Assembly: GCF_963678635.1 (NCBI RefSeq)
Contig: NC_087070.1
Coordinates: 36,399,109 to 36,459,108, forward strand
Direction: 5' to 3'
Source: Symsagittifera roscoffensis
Taxonomy: Eukaryota; Xenacoelomorpha; Acoela; Convolutidae
DNA length: 60,000 bases
Numbering within the stretch: position 1 is the first letter of the stretch; every line of letters starts with the position of its first letter. The notes below the pieces were generated by a model that was not told where the DNA came from, made no database searches, and saw nothing but the letters and a program-made list of their open reading frames with translations. Positions 35,101 to 48,204 of this stretch are shown in pieces. A program made the position numbers and the translations under genes.

Positions 35101-38100
35101 TTTCATTTACCAACATGAAAATAATTTGAAGAAAAAATACTCATCAACCTTACTGGTGCTAAATTTACTAACTATACACTAACGACTGATTAAAAAACTC
35201 AAGTCGTTCCTCCAAAAAATCAGCAGGAAATCAAATTTTTCAATAAATACTTCATTAAATACAAAATACAAAAATTAGTTACGACAAAAATCCTTGTTGG
35301 TTTCATAAGTTAACTAATTTATCTCATTTCAGCTTCATCACGTAAGACATAAAAGCAAAATTCAAGAAACGAATCTCCTCAAAACCTTAAAATTTTTAAT
35401 TTTCTCTAACTCAAAATTTTTAAGTAAAAATTTAACAAGGCTTATCCTTGCTTCAAATACCTCCCTTTTCCTTCATTAACAGATCATCAAGGTTTTCCTT
35501 GGATCCTTAATTTCAATTAAAACTAAATCTAATGTATTTTATAACTGATCATCAAGGCTTTCCTTGGATCAAATCAGAACAATTTTGTTCTCCCCATCCC
35601 TTAATTTTAAAAAGTGTCTTACGACCTCAAACGTCGATTCACTACGCATCCTTTATAAACGACCCAGGACTATTAGGAATTTTGAAAAAAAAACTACCCA
35701 TTTTAATTGAACTAAACAAAGTAGAACTTCGGTTAATCGTCCTTCACTTCAGCCCTTCCTCTTAGATGATCCAGGTTGAAACCTTTAACAAGTTATTAAG
35801 TCAAAAAAACAGTATCTAGCGATCTACTTGTGTTCTAATTATACCTGAAACTTGTAGATTGATTTACTATTCTCCAACCCGCGATCTCAAATCACAACCC
35901 CTAGGTAGGATTAAGTAGGTGTCATAGAATAAAACTTATTCACGAGAAAGTAAGTTTACGCCAAATTTTCATACAATACCAGAAATACCAGGTAGTGAAA
36001 GAAGACCAAGATCGTGGCACGAAACACCACCAGGAATCGAATCACTCTGCTACATGATAGTACAACGGAAACCGGAACAAACTTTTCTAATTAGAATACT
36101 TTAAGCAATTGTTTTAAATATTCGTTTACTAACATGAAAATAATTTGAAGAAAAAATTCTCAACAACCCTACTGGTGCTAAATCTACTATCTATACACTA
36201 ACGACTGATAAAGAAAACACAAGTCGTTGCTCCTGAAAATCAGCAGGAAATCAAATGTTTCATCAAATACTTTATTAAATACAAAATAAAAAAAAAAATT
36301 ACGACAAAAATCATTGTTAGTTTCATAAATGAACTGATTTTTTTCATTCCAGCTTCATCACGTAAGTCATAACAGCAAAATTTAAGAAACAAAACTACAT
36401 CAAAACCTTAAAATTTAAGTTTTCGCTAACTCAAAAATTTTAAGTAAAAATGTATCAAGGCTTATCCTTGCTTCCAATACCTCACTTTTCCTTCATTAAC
36501 AGATCATCAAGGTTTTCCTTGGATCTTTAATTTCAATTAAAACTAAATCTAATTTGTTTTATAACGGATCATCAAGGTTTTCCTTGGATCAAATCAGAAA
36601 AATTTTGTTCTCCCCATTCCTTAATTTTAAAAAGTGTCTTACGACCTCAAACGTCAGTTCACTACGCATCCTTTATAAACGACCCAGGACCATTGGGAGT
36701 TTTTGAAAAAAGCTAACCATTTTAATTGAGCTAAGCAAAGAAGAACTTCGGTTACTCATCCTTCACTAGAGCATTTCCTCTTAGATGACCCAGGCTAAAA
36801 CCTTTAACAAGTTACTAAGTAAAAAAAACAGTATCTAGCTATCTACTTGTGTTCTAATTTTACCTGAACCTTGTGGATTGATTTGCTATTCTCTAACCCT
36901 TGATCACAAATCACAACCCCTAGGTAGGATTAAGTAGGTACCTCATAGATTAAAATTTATTCACGAGAAAGTAAGATTACTCCAAACTTTCAAACAATAT
37001 CAGAAATACCAGGTACTGAAAGAAGACCAAGATCGTGGCACGAAAAAAAACCAGGAATCGGATCACTCTGCTACATGATAGTACGACGGAAACCGGAACA
37101 AACTTTTCTATTTAAAATACTTTAAGCAATTGTTTTAAATTTTCTTTTACTAACATGAAAATAATTTGAAAGAAAAATTCTCAACAACCTTACTGGTGCT
37201 AAATCTACTAACTATACACTAACGACTGATTAAAAAAACACAAATCGTTCCACCAAAAAAACAGCAGGAAATCAAATTTTTCAATAAGTACTTCATTAAA
37301 TACAAAATACAAAAATTAGTTACGACAAAAATCATTGTTAGTTTCATAAATTAACTAATTTATCTCATTCCATTTTCATCACGTGAAACATAACAGCAAG
37401 AATTCAAGAAACGAATCTCATCAAAATCTTAAATTTTATATTTTCTTTAATTCCAAACTTTTAAATTGAAAATTTTCAAGATTTATCCTTGCTTCCAATA
37501 CCTCACTTTTGTTTCATTAACAGATCATCAAGGTTCTCCTTGGATCTTTAATTTCAATTAAAGATAAATCTAATTTTAATATAACTGATCATCAATGCTT
37601 TCCATGAAACAAATCAAAACAATTTGTTTTCCCCATCCCATAATTTTAAAAAGTGTCTAACGACCTCAAACGTCGATTCACTACCCAGCTTTTATAAACG
37701 ATCCAGGACTATTAGAAAGTTTTGAAAAAAAAACTAACCATTTTAATTAGGCTAAACAGTGAAGAACTTCGGTTACTCATCCTTCATTTTAGCCCTTCCT
37801 CTTAGATGACCCAGGCTAAAACCCTTGACAAGTTAGTAAGTCAAAAAACAGCATCTAGCGATCCACTTGTGTTCTAATTATACCTAAACCTTGTGGATTG
37901 ATTTAATATTCTCAAACCCGTGATCACAAATTGCAACTCTAGGTAGGATTAAGTAGGTACCTCATAGACTAAAATCTACTCACGAGAAAATTACTTTACG
38001 CCAATTTTTCAAACAATACCAGAAATACCAGGTATTGCATGAAGACCAAGATCGTGGCGCGAAATACAATCAGGAATCGGACCACTCTGCTACATGATAG

Positions 38101-39677
38101 TACGACGAAAACCGGAACAAACTTTTATATTTAAAGTACTTTAAGCAGTAGATTTAAATTTTCCCTTACTAACATGAAAATAATTTGAAGAAAACATTCT
38201 TCAACAACCTTACTGGTGCTAAATCTACTATCTATTTACTAACGACTGATAAAAAAAGAACACAAACTGTTGCTCCTAAAAATCAGCAGGAAATCAAATG
38301 TTTCATTAAATACTTTATTAAATACAAAATCCAAAAAATAATTACGACAAAAATCTTTGTTAGTTTCATAAATTAACTGATTTTTCTCATTCCAGCTTCA
38401 TCACGTAAGTCATAACAGCAAAATTCAAGAAACGAATCTCATCAAAATCTTAAAATTTAAGTTTTCTTCAACTCAAAGTTTTAAATTAAAATATATCAAG
38501 GCTTATCCTTGCTTCCCATACCTCACTTTTCCTTCATTAACAGATCATGTGATTTTCCTTGGATCTTAAATTTTAATTAAAACTAAATCTAATTTATTTT
38601 AGAATTGATAATCAAGACTTTCCATGGATCAAATCAGAACAATTTTGTTCTCCCCATCTCATAATTTTGAAAAGTGTCTCACAATCTCAAACAACGATTC
38701 ACTACCCAACCGTTATAAACGACCCAGGACCTATAGAAAAATTTGAAAAAAAACGAACCATTTTAATTAAGCTAAACAGTGAAGAACTTCGGTTACTCAT
38801 CCTTCATTTGAGCCCTTTTTCTTAGATGACCCAGGCTAAAACCTTTAACAAGTTAGTAAGTCAAAAAACAGCATCTAGCGATCCACTTGTGTTCTAATTA
38901 TACCTGAATCTTGTTCCTGAAACCACAAATAATAGGTTTTGAAAGAAAACCAAAAATTGTGGCGCGAAATACAACCAAATCAAATCAGACCACTCTGCTA
39001 CATGATAGTACGACGGAAACCGGAACAAATTTTTCTATTTGAGTACCTATTTTTCAACAATTTTACTGGTCTAATTTTACTATCTATACACTAACGACTG
39101 ATCAAAAAAACACATGTCGTTCCCCTTAAAAATCTGCAGTAAATCGAATTTTTAAATAAACACTTTATTAAATACGACATACAAAAAAAGTTAGTACAAA
39201 AATCATTGTTAGTTTCATAATTAACTTATTTTTCTCATTCCATTTTCATCACGTAAAACATAACAGCAAGAATTCAAGAAACGAATCTCATCAAAATCTT
39301 AAAACTTTAAACTTTCTTTAATTCCAAACTTTTAAATTGAAATTTTTCAAGGCTTATCCTTGCTTCCAATACCTCACTTTTGTTTCATTAACAGATCATC
39401 AAGGTTCTCCTTGGATCTTTAATTTCAATTAAAGATAAATCTAATTTTAATATAACTGATCATCAATGCTTTCCATGAAACAAATCAGAACAATTTGTTT
39501 TCCCCATCCCATAATTTTAAAAAGCGTCTAACGACCTCAAACGTCGATTCACTACCCAACCTTTCTAAATGACCCAGGATTATTAGAAATTTTTGAAAAA
39601 CAACTAACCATTTTAATTAGGCTAAACAGTGAAGAATTTCGGTTACCCATCCTTCATTTTAGCCCTTCCTCTTAGAT
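32187..39677. repeat. Satellite block 2: X followed by Y units
   Basis: Steps are 1548 (X-containing), 1013, 1020, 1019, 1021, 1020 and 850. It has the same order as block 1 with two more full Y units, and ends in the same short Y variant (accttgttcctgaaac-like at about 38908). The X copy (about 32303-33615) is nearly identical to the one in block 1. Confidence 0.9.
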
Positions 39678-40106
39678 GACCCAGATTAAAAACTTTAACA
39701 AGTAAGTAAGTCAAAAAAACAGTATCTAGCGATCTACTTATGTTCTAATTTTACCTGAACCTTGTGGATTGATTTACTATACTCAAACCCGTGATCACAA
39801 ATCGCAACCCCTAGGTAGGATTAAGTAGCTACCTCATAGACTAAGACCTATTCACGAGAAAGTAACTTTACGCCAAATTTTCAAACAATACCACAAAAAC
39901 CAGGTATTGCATGAAGACCAAGATCGTGGTGCAAAATACAATCAGGAATCGGACCACTCTGCTAAATGATAGTACGACGGAAACCGGAACAAACTTTTCT
40001 ATTTAGAGTACTTTATGCAGTAAATTTAAGTTTTTATTTACTAACATGAAAATAACTTGAAGAAAAAATTCTTCAACAACCTTATTGGTGCCAAATCTAC
40101 TATCTA
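39678..40106. repeat. Partial Y unit leading into the X array
   Basis: Ordinary Y sequence from the landmark at 39678 to tctactatcta at 40106, where it changes abruptly to the X start, ctggtcacatcaggtgttgg. This junction is then carried inside every unit of the following X array. Confidence 0.85.
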
Positions 40107-43100
40107 CTGGTCACATCAGGTGTTGGAACAAAATATTGTCTAATCTGTTTTTCTTTTTGATCCAACGGCAAATTAGATCATGCAAAATGAACTACTTAAG
40201 CACAATTTTTTCCTTATTACGTTACCACACGTTAGCTACTGAAAATGGTAGTCTTATGTAATTGTGATTATTTTTTCAAAATAATGAGATCGATTCGATT
40301 TTCCCAATTATAATTATCTCAAAAATTCATAACTTATCCCCATATATCAATTTTTTGGAAGTGGGAGGGGTGGATTGTACAGTTGATCCTAAGTTTGAAT
40401 TTGTTTGGTGGCCAATCAGATGGTCAAAAATCAAGCGCTAATTTTCCCATCAAAAATATATACTTCAAATGCGAGAACACTGAGTTAGTTCTCATAGAGC
40501 CACTACAAATTGGATAAATAATGAGGTAATAATGAGCATAAAAGCAGTCAAATTTTAAATTATTTATTGAAGTAAATTTGAAACTAAGCTGTCTTGAAAA
40601 CAAAAAACTATTTTTTTCATAAAATTTCTATGAAAATAATTTCATGTTTTTTTTGCAAAAAAAGATGACCTGAGTACGTACTTAATCTTGAAAAAAAAAC
40701 AAAATAAAAGCAGAAAAAAACCAGAAAAAATTTGCACCATATTAAACAAATCATAAATTTTTAGAAAAGCAGACAGAATTAGTTTTAAACAGCTTGAACA
40801 ATTTTCCTACTCAGAGCTGAGAATCAGAAAGTTATCTGTGTTGTTTTTTCAAGTTAAGCGGATTTGAATTTAGGACCACTTTGGTCAGTTTGGGATAAAT
40901 GACGACTTTTTATACTATTTCACCAAACTCAGCAAATTGAATTGTTCCAAACTGAAATGAAGCAAGGCCTTTGATATGTGAGGTTACCAGAAGCAAACTA
41001 GATTTATATTGCGACTATTGTGTATATTTGAAAAAGTGTACGAAAAAAAGTTTTTTCCTAGATAACGTCTCATTTTTGTCAGTAAAAACCTCTATTTAGG
41101 CGTCAAATAACAGTCGGAACAGGCACTGCTATGTCCTGAAACCGGCAAGCATGCTTCCTTTTTGGAGAGATAGCTTGTCAAAAGGAAACGTGAGTTTATG
41201 TCCGGGGTGGCTCACTCATAGAGTAATTTCAGATGAGGTACATCGTCTGATTGTCACGCTATCTTTTTTTCGGCCGGATAGATTCGTGCAGCTTCTTAGT
41301 CTAATACCAATCCTAATTTTACTTTGTATCTCCTAGTCTCAATAGATCTATTGTATACTGGTATTTGCAAGGTTAGATATCACGAATTGTTCGGGAGAAG
41401 AGCAACTGTTTGCTAAGTTGAATTTACTCTAATCTAGCTGAAACTATGAAAAGTTTCAGCCTAACAAATTATTATAAGTGTTAGTTATGGATCATGATTG
41501 GTTATTTCAAAGTATTTTACTGAGATATTTTGTCATGAATATAATAGGGTAAAACAAGAATTTTTTTTAGCTGGTTTCAAATGGGTTGCTACGTTTCAAA
41601 TGTGGTGCCAAATTCTTCAACAACCTTATTGGTGCCAAATCTACTATCTACTGGTCACATCAGGTGTTGGAACAAAATATTGTCTAATCTGTTTTTCTTT
41701 TTGATCCAACGGCAAATTAGATCATCCAAAATGAACTACTTAAGCTAAATTTTTTCCTTATTACGTTACCACACGTTAGCTACTGAAAATGTTAGTCTTA
41801 TGTAATTGTGATTACTTTTTCAAAATAATGAGATCGATTCGATTTTCCCAATTATAATTATCTCAAAAATTCATAACTTATCCCCATATATCAATTTTTT
41901 GGAAGGGGGAGGGGTGGATTGTACAGTTGATCCTAAGTTTGAATTTGTTTGGTGGCCAATCAGATGGTCAAAAATCAAGCGCTAATTTTCCCATCAAAAA
42001 TATATACTTCAAATGCGAGAACACTGAGTTAGTTCTCATAGAGCCACTACAAATGGGATAAATAATGAGGTAATAATGAGCATAAAAGCAGTCAAATTTT
42101 AAATTATTTATTGAAGTAAACTTGAAACTAAGCTGTCTTGAAAACAAAAAACTATTTTTTTCATAAAATTTCTATGAAAATAATTTCATGTTTTTTTTGC
42201 AAAAAAAGATGACCTGAGTACGTACTTAATCTTGAAAAAAAAATAAAATAAAAGCAGAAAAAAACCAGAAAAAATTTGCACCATATTAAACAAATCATAA
42301 ATTTTTAGAAAAGCAGACAGAATTAATTTTAAACAGCTTGAACAATTTTCCTACTCAGAGCTGAGAATCAGAAAATTATCTGTGTTGTTTTTTCAAGTTA
42401 AGCGGATTTGAATTTAGGACCACTTTGGTCAGTTTGGGATAAATGACGACTTTTTATACTATTTCACCAAACTCAGCAAAATGAATTGTTCCAAACTGAA
42501 ATGAAGCAAGGCCTTTGATATGTGAGGTTACCAGAAGCAAACTAGATTTATATTGCGACTATTGTGTATATTTGAAAAAGTGTACGAAAAAAAGTTTTTT
42601 CCTAGATAACGTCTCATTTTTGTCAGTAAAAACCTCTATTTAGGCGTCAAATAACAGTCGGAACAGGCACTGCTATGTCCTGAAACCGGCAAGCATGCTT
42701 CCTTTTTGGAGAGATAGCTTGTCAAAAGGAAACGTGAGTTTATGTCCGGGGTGGCTCACTCATAGAGTAATTTCAGATGAGGTACACCGTCTGATTGTCA
42801 CGCTATCTTTTTTTCGGCCGGATAGATTCGTGCAGCTTCTTAGTCTAATACCAATCCTAATTTTACTTTGTATCTCCTAGTCTCAATAGATCTATTGTAT
42901 ACTGGTATTTGCAAGGTTAGATATCACGAATTGTTCGGGAGAAGAGCAACTGTTTGCTAAGTTGAATTTACTCTAATCTAGCTGAAACTATGAAAAGTTT
43001 CAGCCTAACAAATTATTATAAGTGTTAGTTATGGATCATGATTGGTTATTTCAAAGTATTTTACTGAGATATTTTGTCATGAATATAATAGGGTAAAACA

Positions 43101-46100
43101 AGAATTTTTTTTAGCTGGTTTCAAATGTGTTGCTACGTTTCAAATGTGGTGCCAAATTCTTCAACAACCTTATTGGTGCCAAATCTACTATCTACTGGTC
43201 ACATCAGGTGTTGGAACAAAATATTGTCTAATCTGTTTTTCTTTTTGATCCAACGGCAAATTAGATCATCCAAAATGAACTACTTAAGCACAATTTTTTC
43301 CTTATTACGTTACCACACGTTAGCTACTGAAAATGGTAGTCTTATGTAATTGTGATTACTTTTTCAAAATAATGAGATCGATTCGATTTTCCCAATTATA
43401 ATTATCTCAAAAATTCATAACTTATCCCCATATATCAATTTTTTGGAAGGGGGAGGGGTGGATTGTACAGTTGATCCTAAGTTTGAATTTGTTTGGTGGC
43501 CAATCAGATGGTCAAAAATCAAGTGCTAATTTTCCCATCAAAAATACATACTTCAAATGCGAGAACACTGAGTTAGTTCTCATAGAGCCACTACAAATGG
43601 GATAAATAATGAGGTAATAATGAGCATAAAATCAGTCAAATTTTAAATTATTTATTGAAGTAAATTTGAAACTAAGCTGTCTTGAAAACAAAAAACTATT
43701 TTTTTCATAAAATTTCTATGAAAATAATTTCATGTTTTTTTTGCAAAAAAGATGACCTGAGTACGTACTTAATCTTGAAAAAAAAAAAAAAAGCAGAAAA
43801 AAACCAGAAAAAATTTGCACCATATTAAACAAATCATAAATTTTTAGAAAAGCAGACAGAATTAATTTTAAACAGCTTGAACAATTTTCCTACTCAGAGC
43901 TGAGAATCAGAAAGTTATCTGTGTTGTTTTTTCAAGTTAAGCGGATTTGAATTTAGGACCACTTTGGTCAGTTTGGGATAAATGACGACTTTTTATACTA
44001 TTTCACCAAACTCAGCAAATTGAATTGTTCCAAACTGAAATGAAGCAAGGCCTTTGATATGTGAGGTTACCAGAAGCAAACTAGATTTATATTGCGACTA
44101 TTGTGTATATTTGAAAAAGTGTACGAAAAAAAGTTTTTTCCTAGATAACGTCTCATTTTTGTCAGTAAAAACCTCTATTTAGGCGTCAAATAACAGTCGG
44201 AACAGGCACTGCTATGTCCTGAAACCGGCAAGCATGCTTCCTTTTTGGAGAGATAGCTTGTCAAAAGGAAACGTGAGTTTATGTCCGGGGTGGCTCACTC
44301 ATAGAGTAATTTCAGATGAGGTACACCGTCTGATTGTCACGCTATCTTTTTTTCGGCCGGATAGATTCGTGCAGCTTCTTAGTCTAATACCAATCCTAAT
44401 TTTACTTTGTATCTCCTAGTCTCAATAGATCTATTGTATACTGGTATTTGCAAGGTTAGATATCACGAATTGTTCGGGAGAAGAGCAACTGTTTGCTAAG
44501 TTGAATTTACTCTAATCTAGCTGAAACTATGAAAAGTTTCAGCCTAACAAATTATTATAAGTGTTAGTTATGGATCATGATTGGTTATTTCAAAGTATTT
44601 TACTGAGATATTTTGTCATGAATATAATAGGGTAAAACAAGAATTTTTTTTAGCTGGTTTCAAATGGGTTGCTACGTTTCAAATGTGGTGCCAAATTCTT
44701 CAACAACCTTATTGGTGCCAAATCTACTATCTACTGGTCACATCAGGTGTTGGAACAAAATATTGTCTAATCTGTTTTTCTTTTTGATCCAACGGTAAAT
44801 TAGATCATCCAAAATGAACTACTTAAGCACAATTTTTTCCTTATTACGTTACCACACGTTAGCTACTGAAAATGGTAGTCTTATGTAATTGTGATTACTT
44901 TTTCAAAATAATGAGATCGATTCGATTTTCCCAATTATAATTATCTCAAAAATTCATAACTTATCCCCATATATCAATTTTTTGGAAGGGGGAGGGGTGG
45001 ATTGTACAGTTGATCCTAAGTTTGAATTTGTTTGGTGGCCAATCAGATGGTCAAAAATCAAGCGCTAATTTTCCCATCAAAAATATATACTTCAAATGCG
45101 AGAACACTGAGTTAGTTCTCATAGAGCCACTACAAATGGGATAAATAATGAGGTAATAATGAGCATAAAAGCAGTCAAATTTTAAATTATTTATTGAAGT
45201 AAATTTGAAACTAAGCTGTCTTGAAAACAAAAAACTATTTTTTTCATAAAATTTCTATGAAAATAATTTCATGTTTTTTTTGCAAAAAAAGATGACCTGA
45301 GTACGTACTTAATCTTGAAAAAAAAATAAAATAAAAGCAGAAAAAAACCAGAAAAAATTTGCACCATATTAAACAAATCATAAATTTTTAGAAAAGCAGA
45401 CAGAATTAATTTTAAACAGCTTGAACAATTTTCCTACTCAGAGCTGAGAATCAGAAAGTTATCTGTGTTGTTTTTTCAAGTTAAGCGGATTTGAATTTAG
45501 GACCACTTTGGTCAGTTTGGGATAAATGACGACTTTTTATACTATTTCACCAAACTCAGCAAATTGAATTGTTCCAAACTGAAATGAAGCAAGGCCTTTG
45601 ATATGTGAGGTTACCAGAAGCAAACTAGATTTATATTGCGACTATTGTGTATATTTGAAAAAGTGTACGAAAAAAAGTTTTTTCCTAGATAACGTCTCGT
45701 TTTTGTCAGTAAAAACCTCTATTTAGGCGTCAAATAACAGTCGGAACAGGCACTGCTATGTCCTGAAACCGGCAAGCATGCTTCCTTTTTGGAGAGATAG
45801 CTTGTCAAAAGGAAACGTGAGTTTATGTCCGGGGTGGCTCACTCATAGAGTAATTTCAGATGAGGTACACCGTCTGATTGCCACGCTATCTTTTTTTCGG
45901 CCGGATAGATTCGTGCAGCTTCTTAGTCTAATACCAATCCTAATTTTACTTTGTATCTCCTAGTCTCAATAGATCTATTGTATACTGGTATTTGCAAGGT
46001 TAGATATCACGAATTGTTCGGGAGAAGAGCAACTGTTTGCTAAGTTGAATTTACTCTAATCTAGCTGAAACTATGAAAAGTTTCAGCCTAACAAATTATT

Positions 46101-47800
46101 ATAAGTGTTAGTTATGGATCATGATTGGTTATTTCAAAGTATTTTACTGAGATATTTTGTCATGAATATAATAGGGTAAAACAAGAATTTTTTTAAGCTG
46201 GTTTCAAATGTGTTGCTACGTTTCAAATGTGGTGCCAAATTCTTCAACAACCTTATTGGTGCCAAATCTACTATCTACTGGTCACATCAGGTGTTGGAAC
46301 AAAATATTGTCTAATCTGTTTTTCTTTTTGATCCAACGGCAAATTAGATCATCCAAAATGAACTACTTAAGCACAATTTTTTCCTTATTACGTTACCACA
46401 CGTTAGCTACTGAAAATGGTAGTCTTATGTAATTGTGATTACTTTTTCAAAATAATGAGATCGATTCGATTTTCCCAATTATAATTATCTCAAAAATTCA
46501 TAACTTATCCCCATATATCAATTTTTTGGAAGGGGGAGGGGTGGATTGTACAGTTGATCCTAAGTTTGAATTTGTTTGGTGGCCAATCAGATGGTCAAAA
46601 ATCAAGCGCTAATTTTCCCATCAAAAATACATACTTCAAATGCGAGAACACTGAGTTAGTTCTCATAGAGCCACTACAAATGGGATAAATAATGAGGTAA
46701 TAATGAGCATAAAATCAGTCAAATTTTAAATTATTTATTGAAGTAAATTTGAAACTAAGCTGTCTTGAAAACAAAAAACTATTTTTTTCAAAAAATTTCT
46801 ATGAAAATAATTTCATGTTTTTTTTGCAAAAAAGATGACCTGAGTACGTACTTAATCTTGAAAAAAAAAAAAAAAAAGCAGAAAAAAACCAGAAAAAATT
46901 TGCACCATATTAAACAAATCATAAATTTTTAGAAAAGCAGACAGAATTAATTTTAAACAGCTTGAACAATTTTCCTACTCAGGGCTGAGAATCAGAAAGT
47001 TATCTGTGTTGTTTTTTCAAGTTAAGCGGATTTGAATTTAGGACCACTTTGGTCAGTTTGGGATAAATGACGACTTTTTATACTATTTCACCAAACTCAG
47101 CAAATTGAATTGTTCCAAACTGAAATGAAGCAAGGCCTTTGATATTTGAGGTTACCAGAAGCAAACTAGATTTATATTGCGACTATTGTGTATATTTGAA
47201 AAAGTGTACGAAAAAAAGTTTTTTCCTAGATAACGTCTCATTTTTGTCAGTAAAAACTCCATTTAGGCGTCAAATAACAGTCGGAACAGGCACTGCTATG
47301 TCCTGAAACCGGCAAGCATGCTTCCTTTTTGGAGAGATAGCTTGTCAAAAGGAAACGTGAGTTTATGTCCGGGGTGGCTCACTCATAGAGTAATTTCAGA
47401 TGAGGTACACCGTCTGATTGTCACGCTATCTTTTTTTCGGCCGGATAGATTCGTGCAGCTTCTTAGTCTAATACCAATCCTAATTTTACTTTGTATCTCC
47501 TAGTCTCAATAGATCTATTGTATACTGGTATTTGCAAGGTTAGATATCACGAATTGTTCGGGAGAAGAGCAACTGTTTGCTAAGTTGAATTTACTCTAAT
47601 CTAGCTGAAACTATGAAAAGTTTCAGCCTAACAAATTATTATAAGTGTTAGTTATGGATCATGATTGGTTATTTCAAAGTATTTTACTGAGATATTTTGT
47701 CATGAATATAATAGGGTAAAACAAGAATTTTTTTTGAGCTGGTTTCAAATGTGTTGCTACGCTGCAATGTTTCTTCTTGCAACTGATCAACTTCAAGTAC
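40107..47800. repeat. Tandem X array, five units, dimeric
   Basis: The same internal frame starts at 41151, 42695, 44234, 45778 and 47318, so steps are 1544, 1539, 1544 and 1540. Units alternate: the A-rich tract reads aaataaaataaaagc in one kind and pure A in the other, and a Trp/Cys difference at 41498/43042 alternates with it. Each inner unit ends in about 40 bp of Y sequence (ttcaacaaccttattggtgc), so the amplified unit was Y tail plus X. The last unit instead has the full X end (gcaatgtttcttcttgcaac). A hairpin GCTGAAACT-atgaaa-AGTTTCAGC is at 41437-41460 and in every unit. Confidence 0.93.
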
Positions 47801-48204
47801 ACTACCAAAAAAAAAACAAACGCAAATGGACGTTCGTAGTACTTAAAGAGCTCTTCCAATAACGTTCTGACAATCATTGGTTTGGCATTTTAACAAAAAT
47901 TTTGAATAAACGACCCAGGACTATTAGAAATTTTTCGAAAAAAACTAACCACTTTAATTAAGCTAAACAGTGAAGAACTTCGGTTACTCATCCTTCACTT
48001 GAACCCTTCCTTTTAGACGACCCATGCTAAAACCTTTAACAAGTTAGTAAGTCAAAAAACAGCATCTAGCGATCCACTTGTGTTCTAATTATACCTGAAC
48101 CTTGTGGATTGATTTAATATTCTCAAACCCGTGATCACAAATTGCAACTCTAGGTAGGATTAAGTAGGTGTCTCATAGATTAAAACTTATTCACGAGAAA
48201 GTAA
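47801..48204. repeat. X end and partial Y unit
   Basis: Returns from the X array to Y sequence (landmark at 48019) and stops at ttcacgagaaagtaa near 48204, where the retrotransposon-like sequence begins. Confidence 0.8.

Noticed and set aside
24508-48204. CRISPR-like or ribozyme reading of the satellite hairpins
   Set aside because: Units are about 1-1.5 kb without short spacers, and the hammerhead core pattern was not found.
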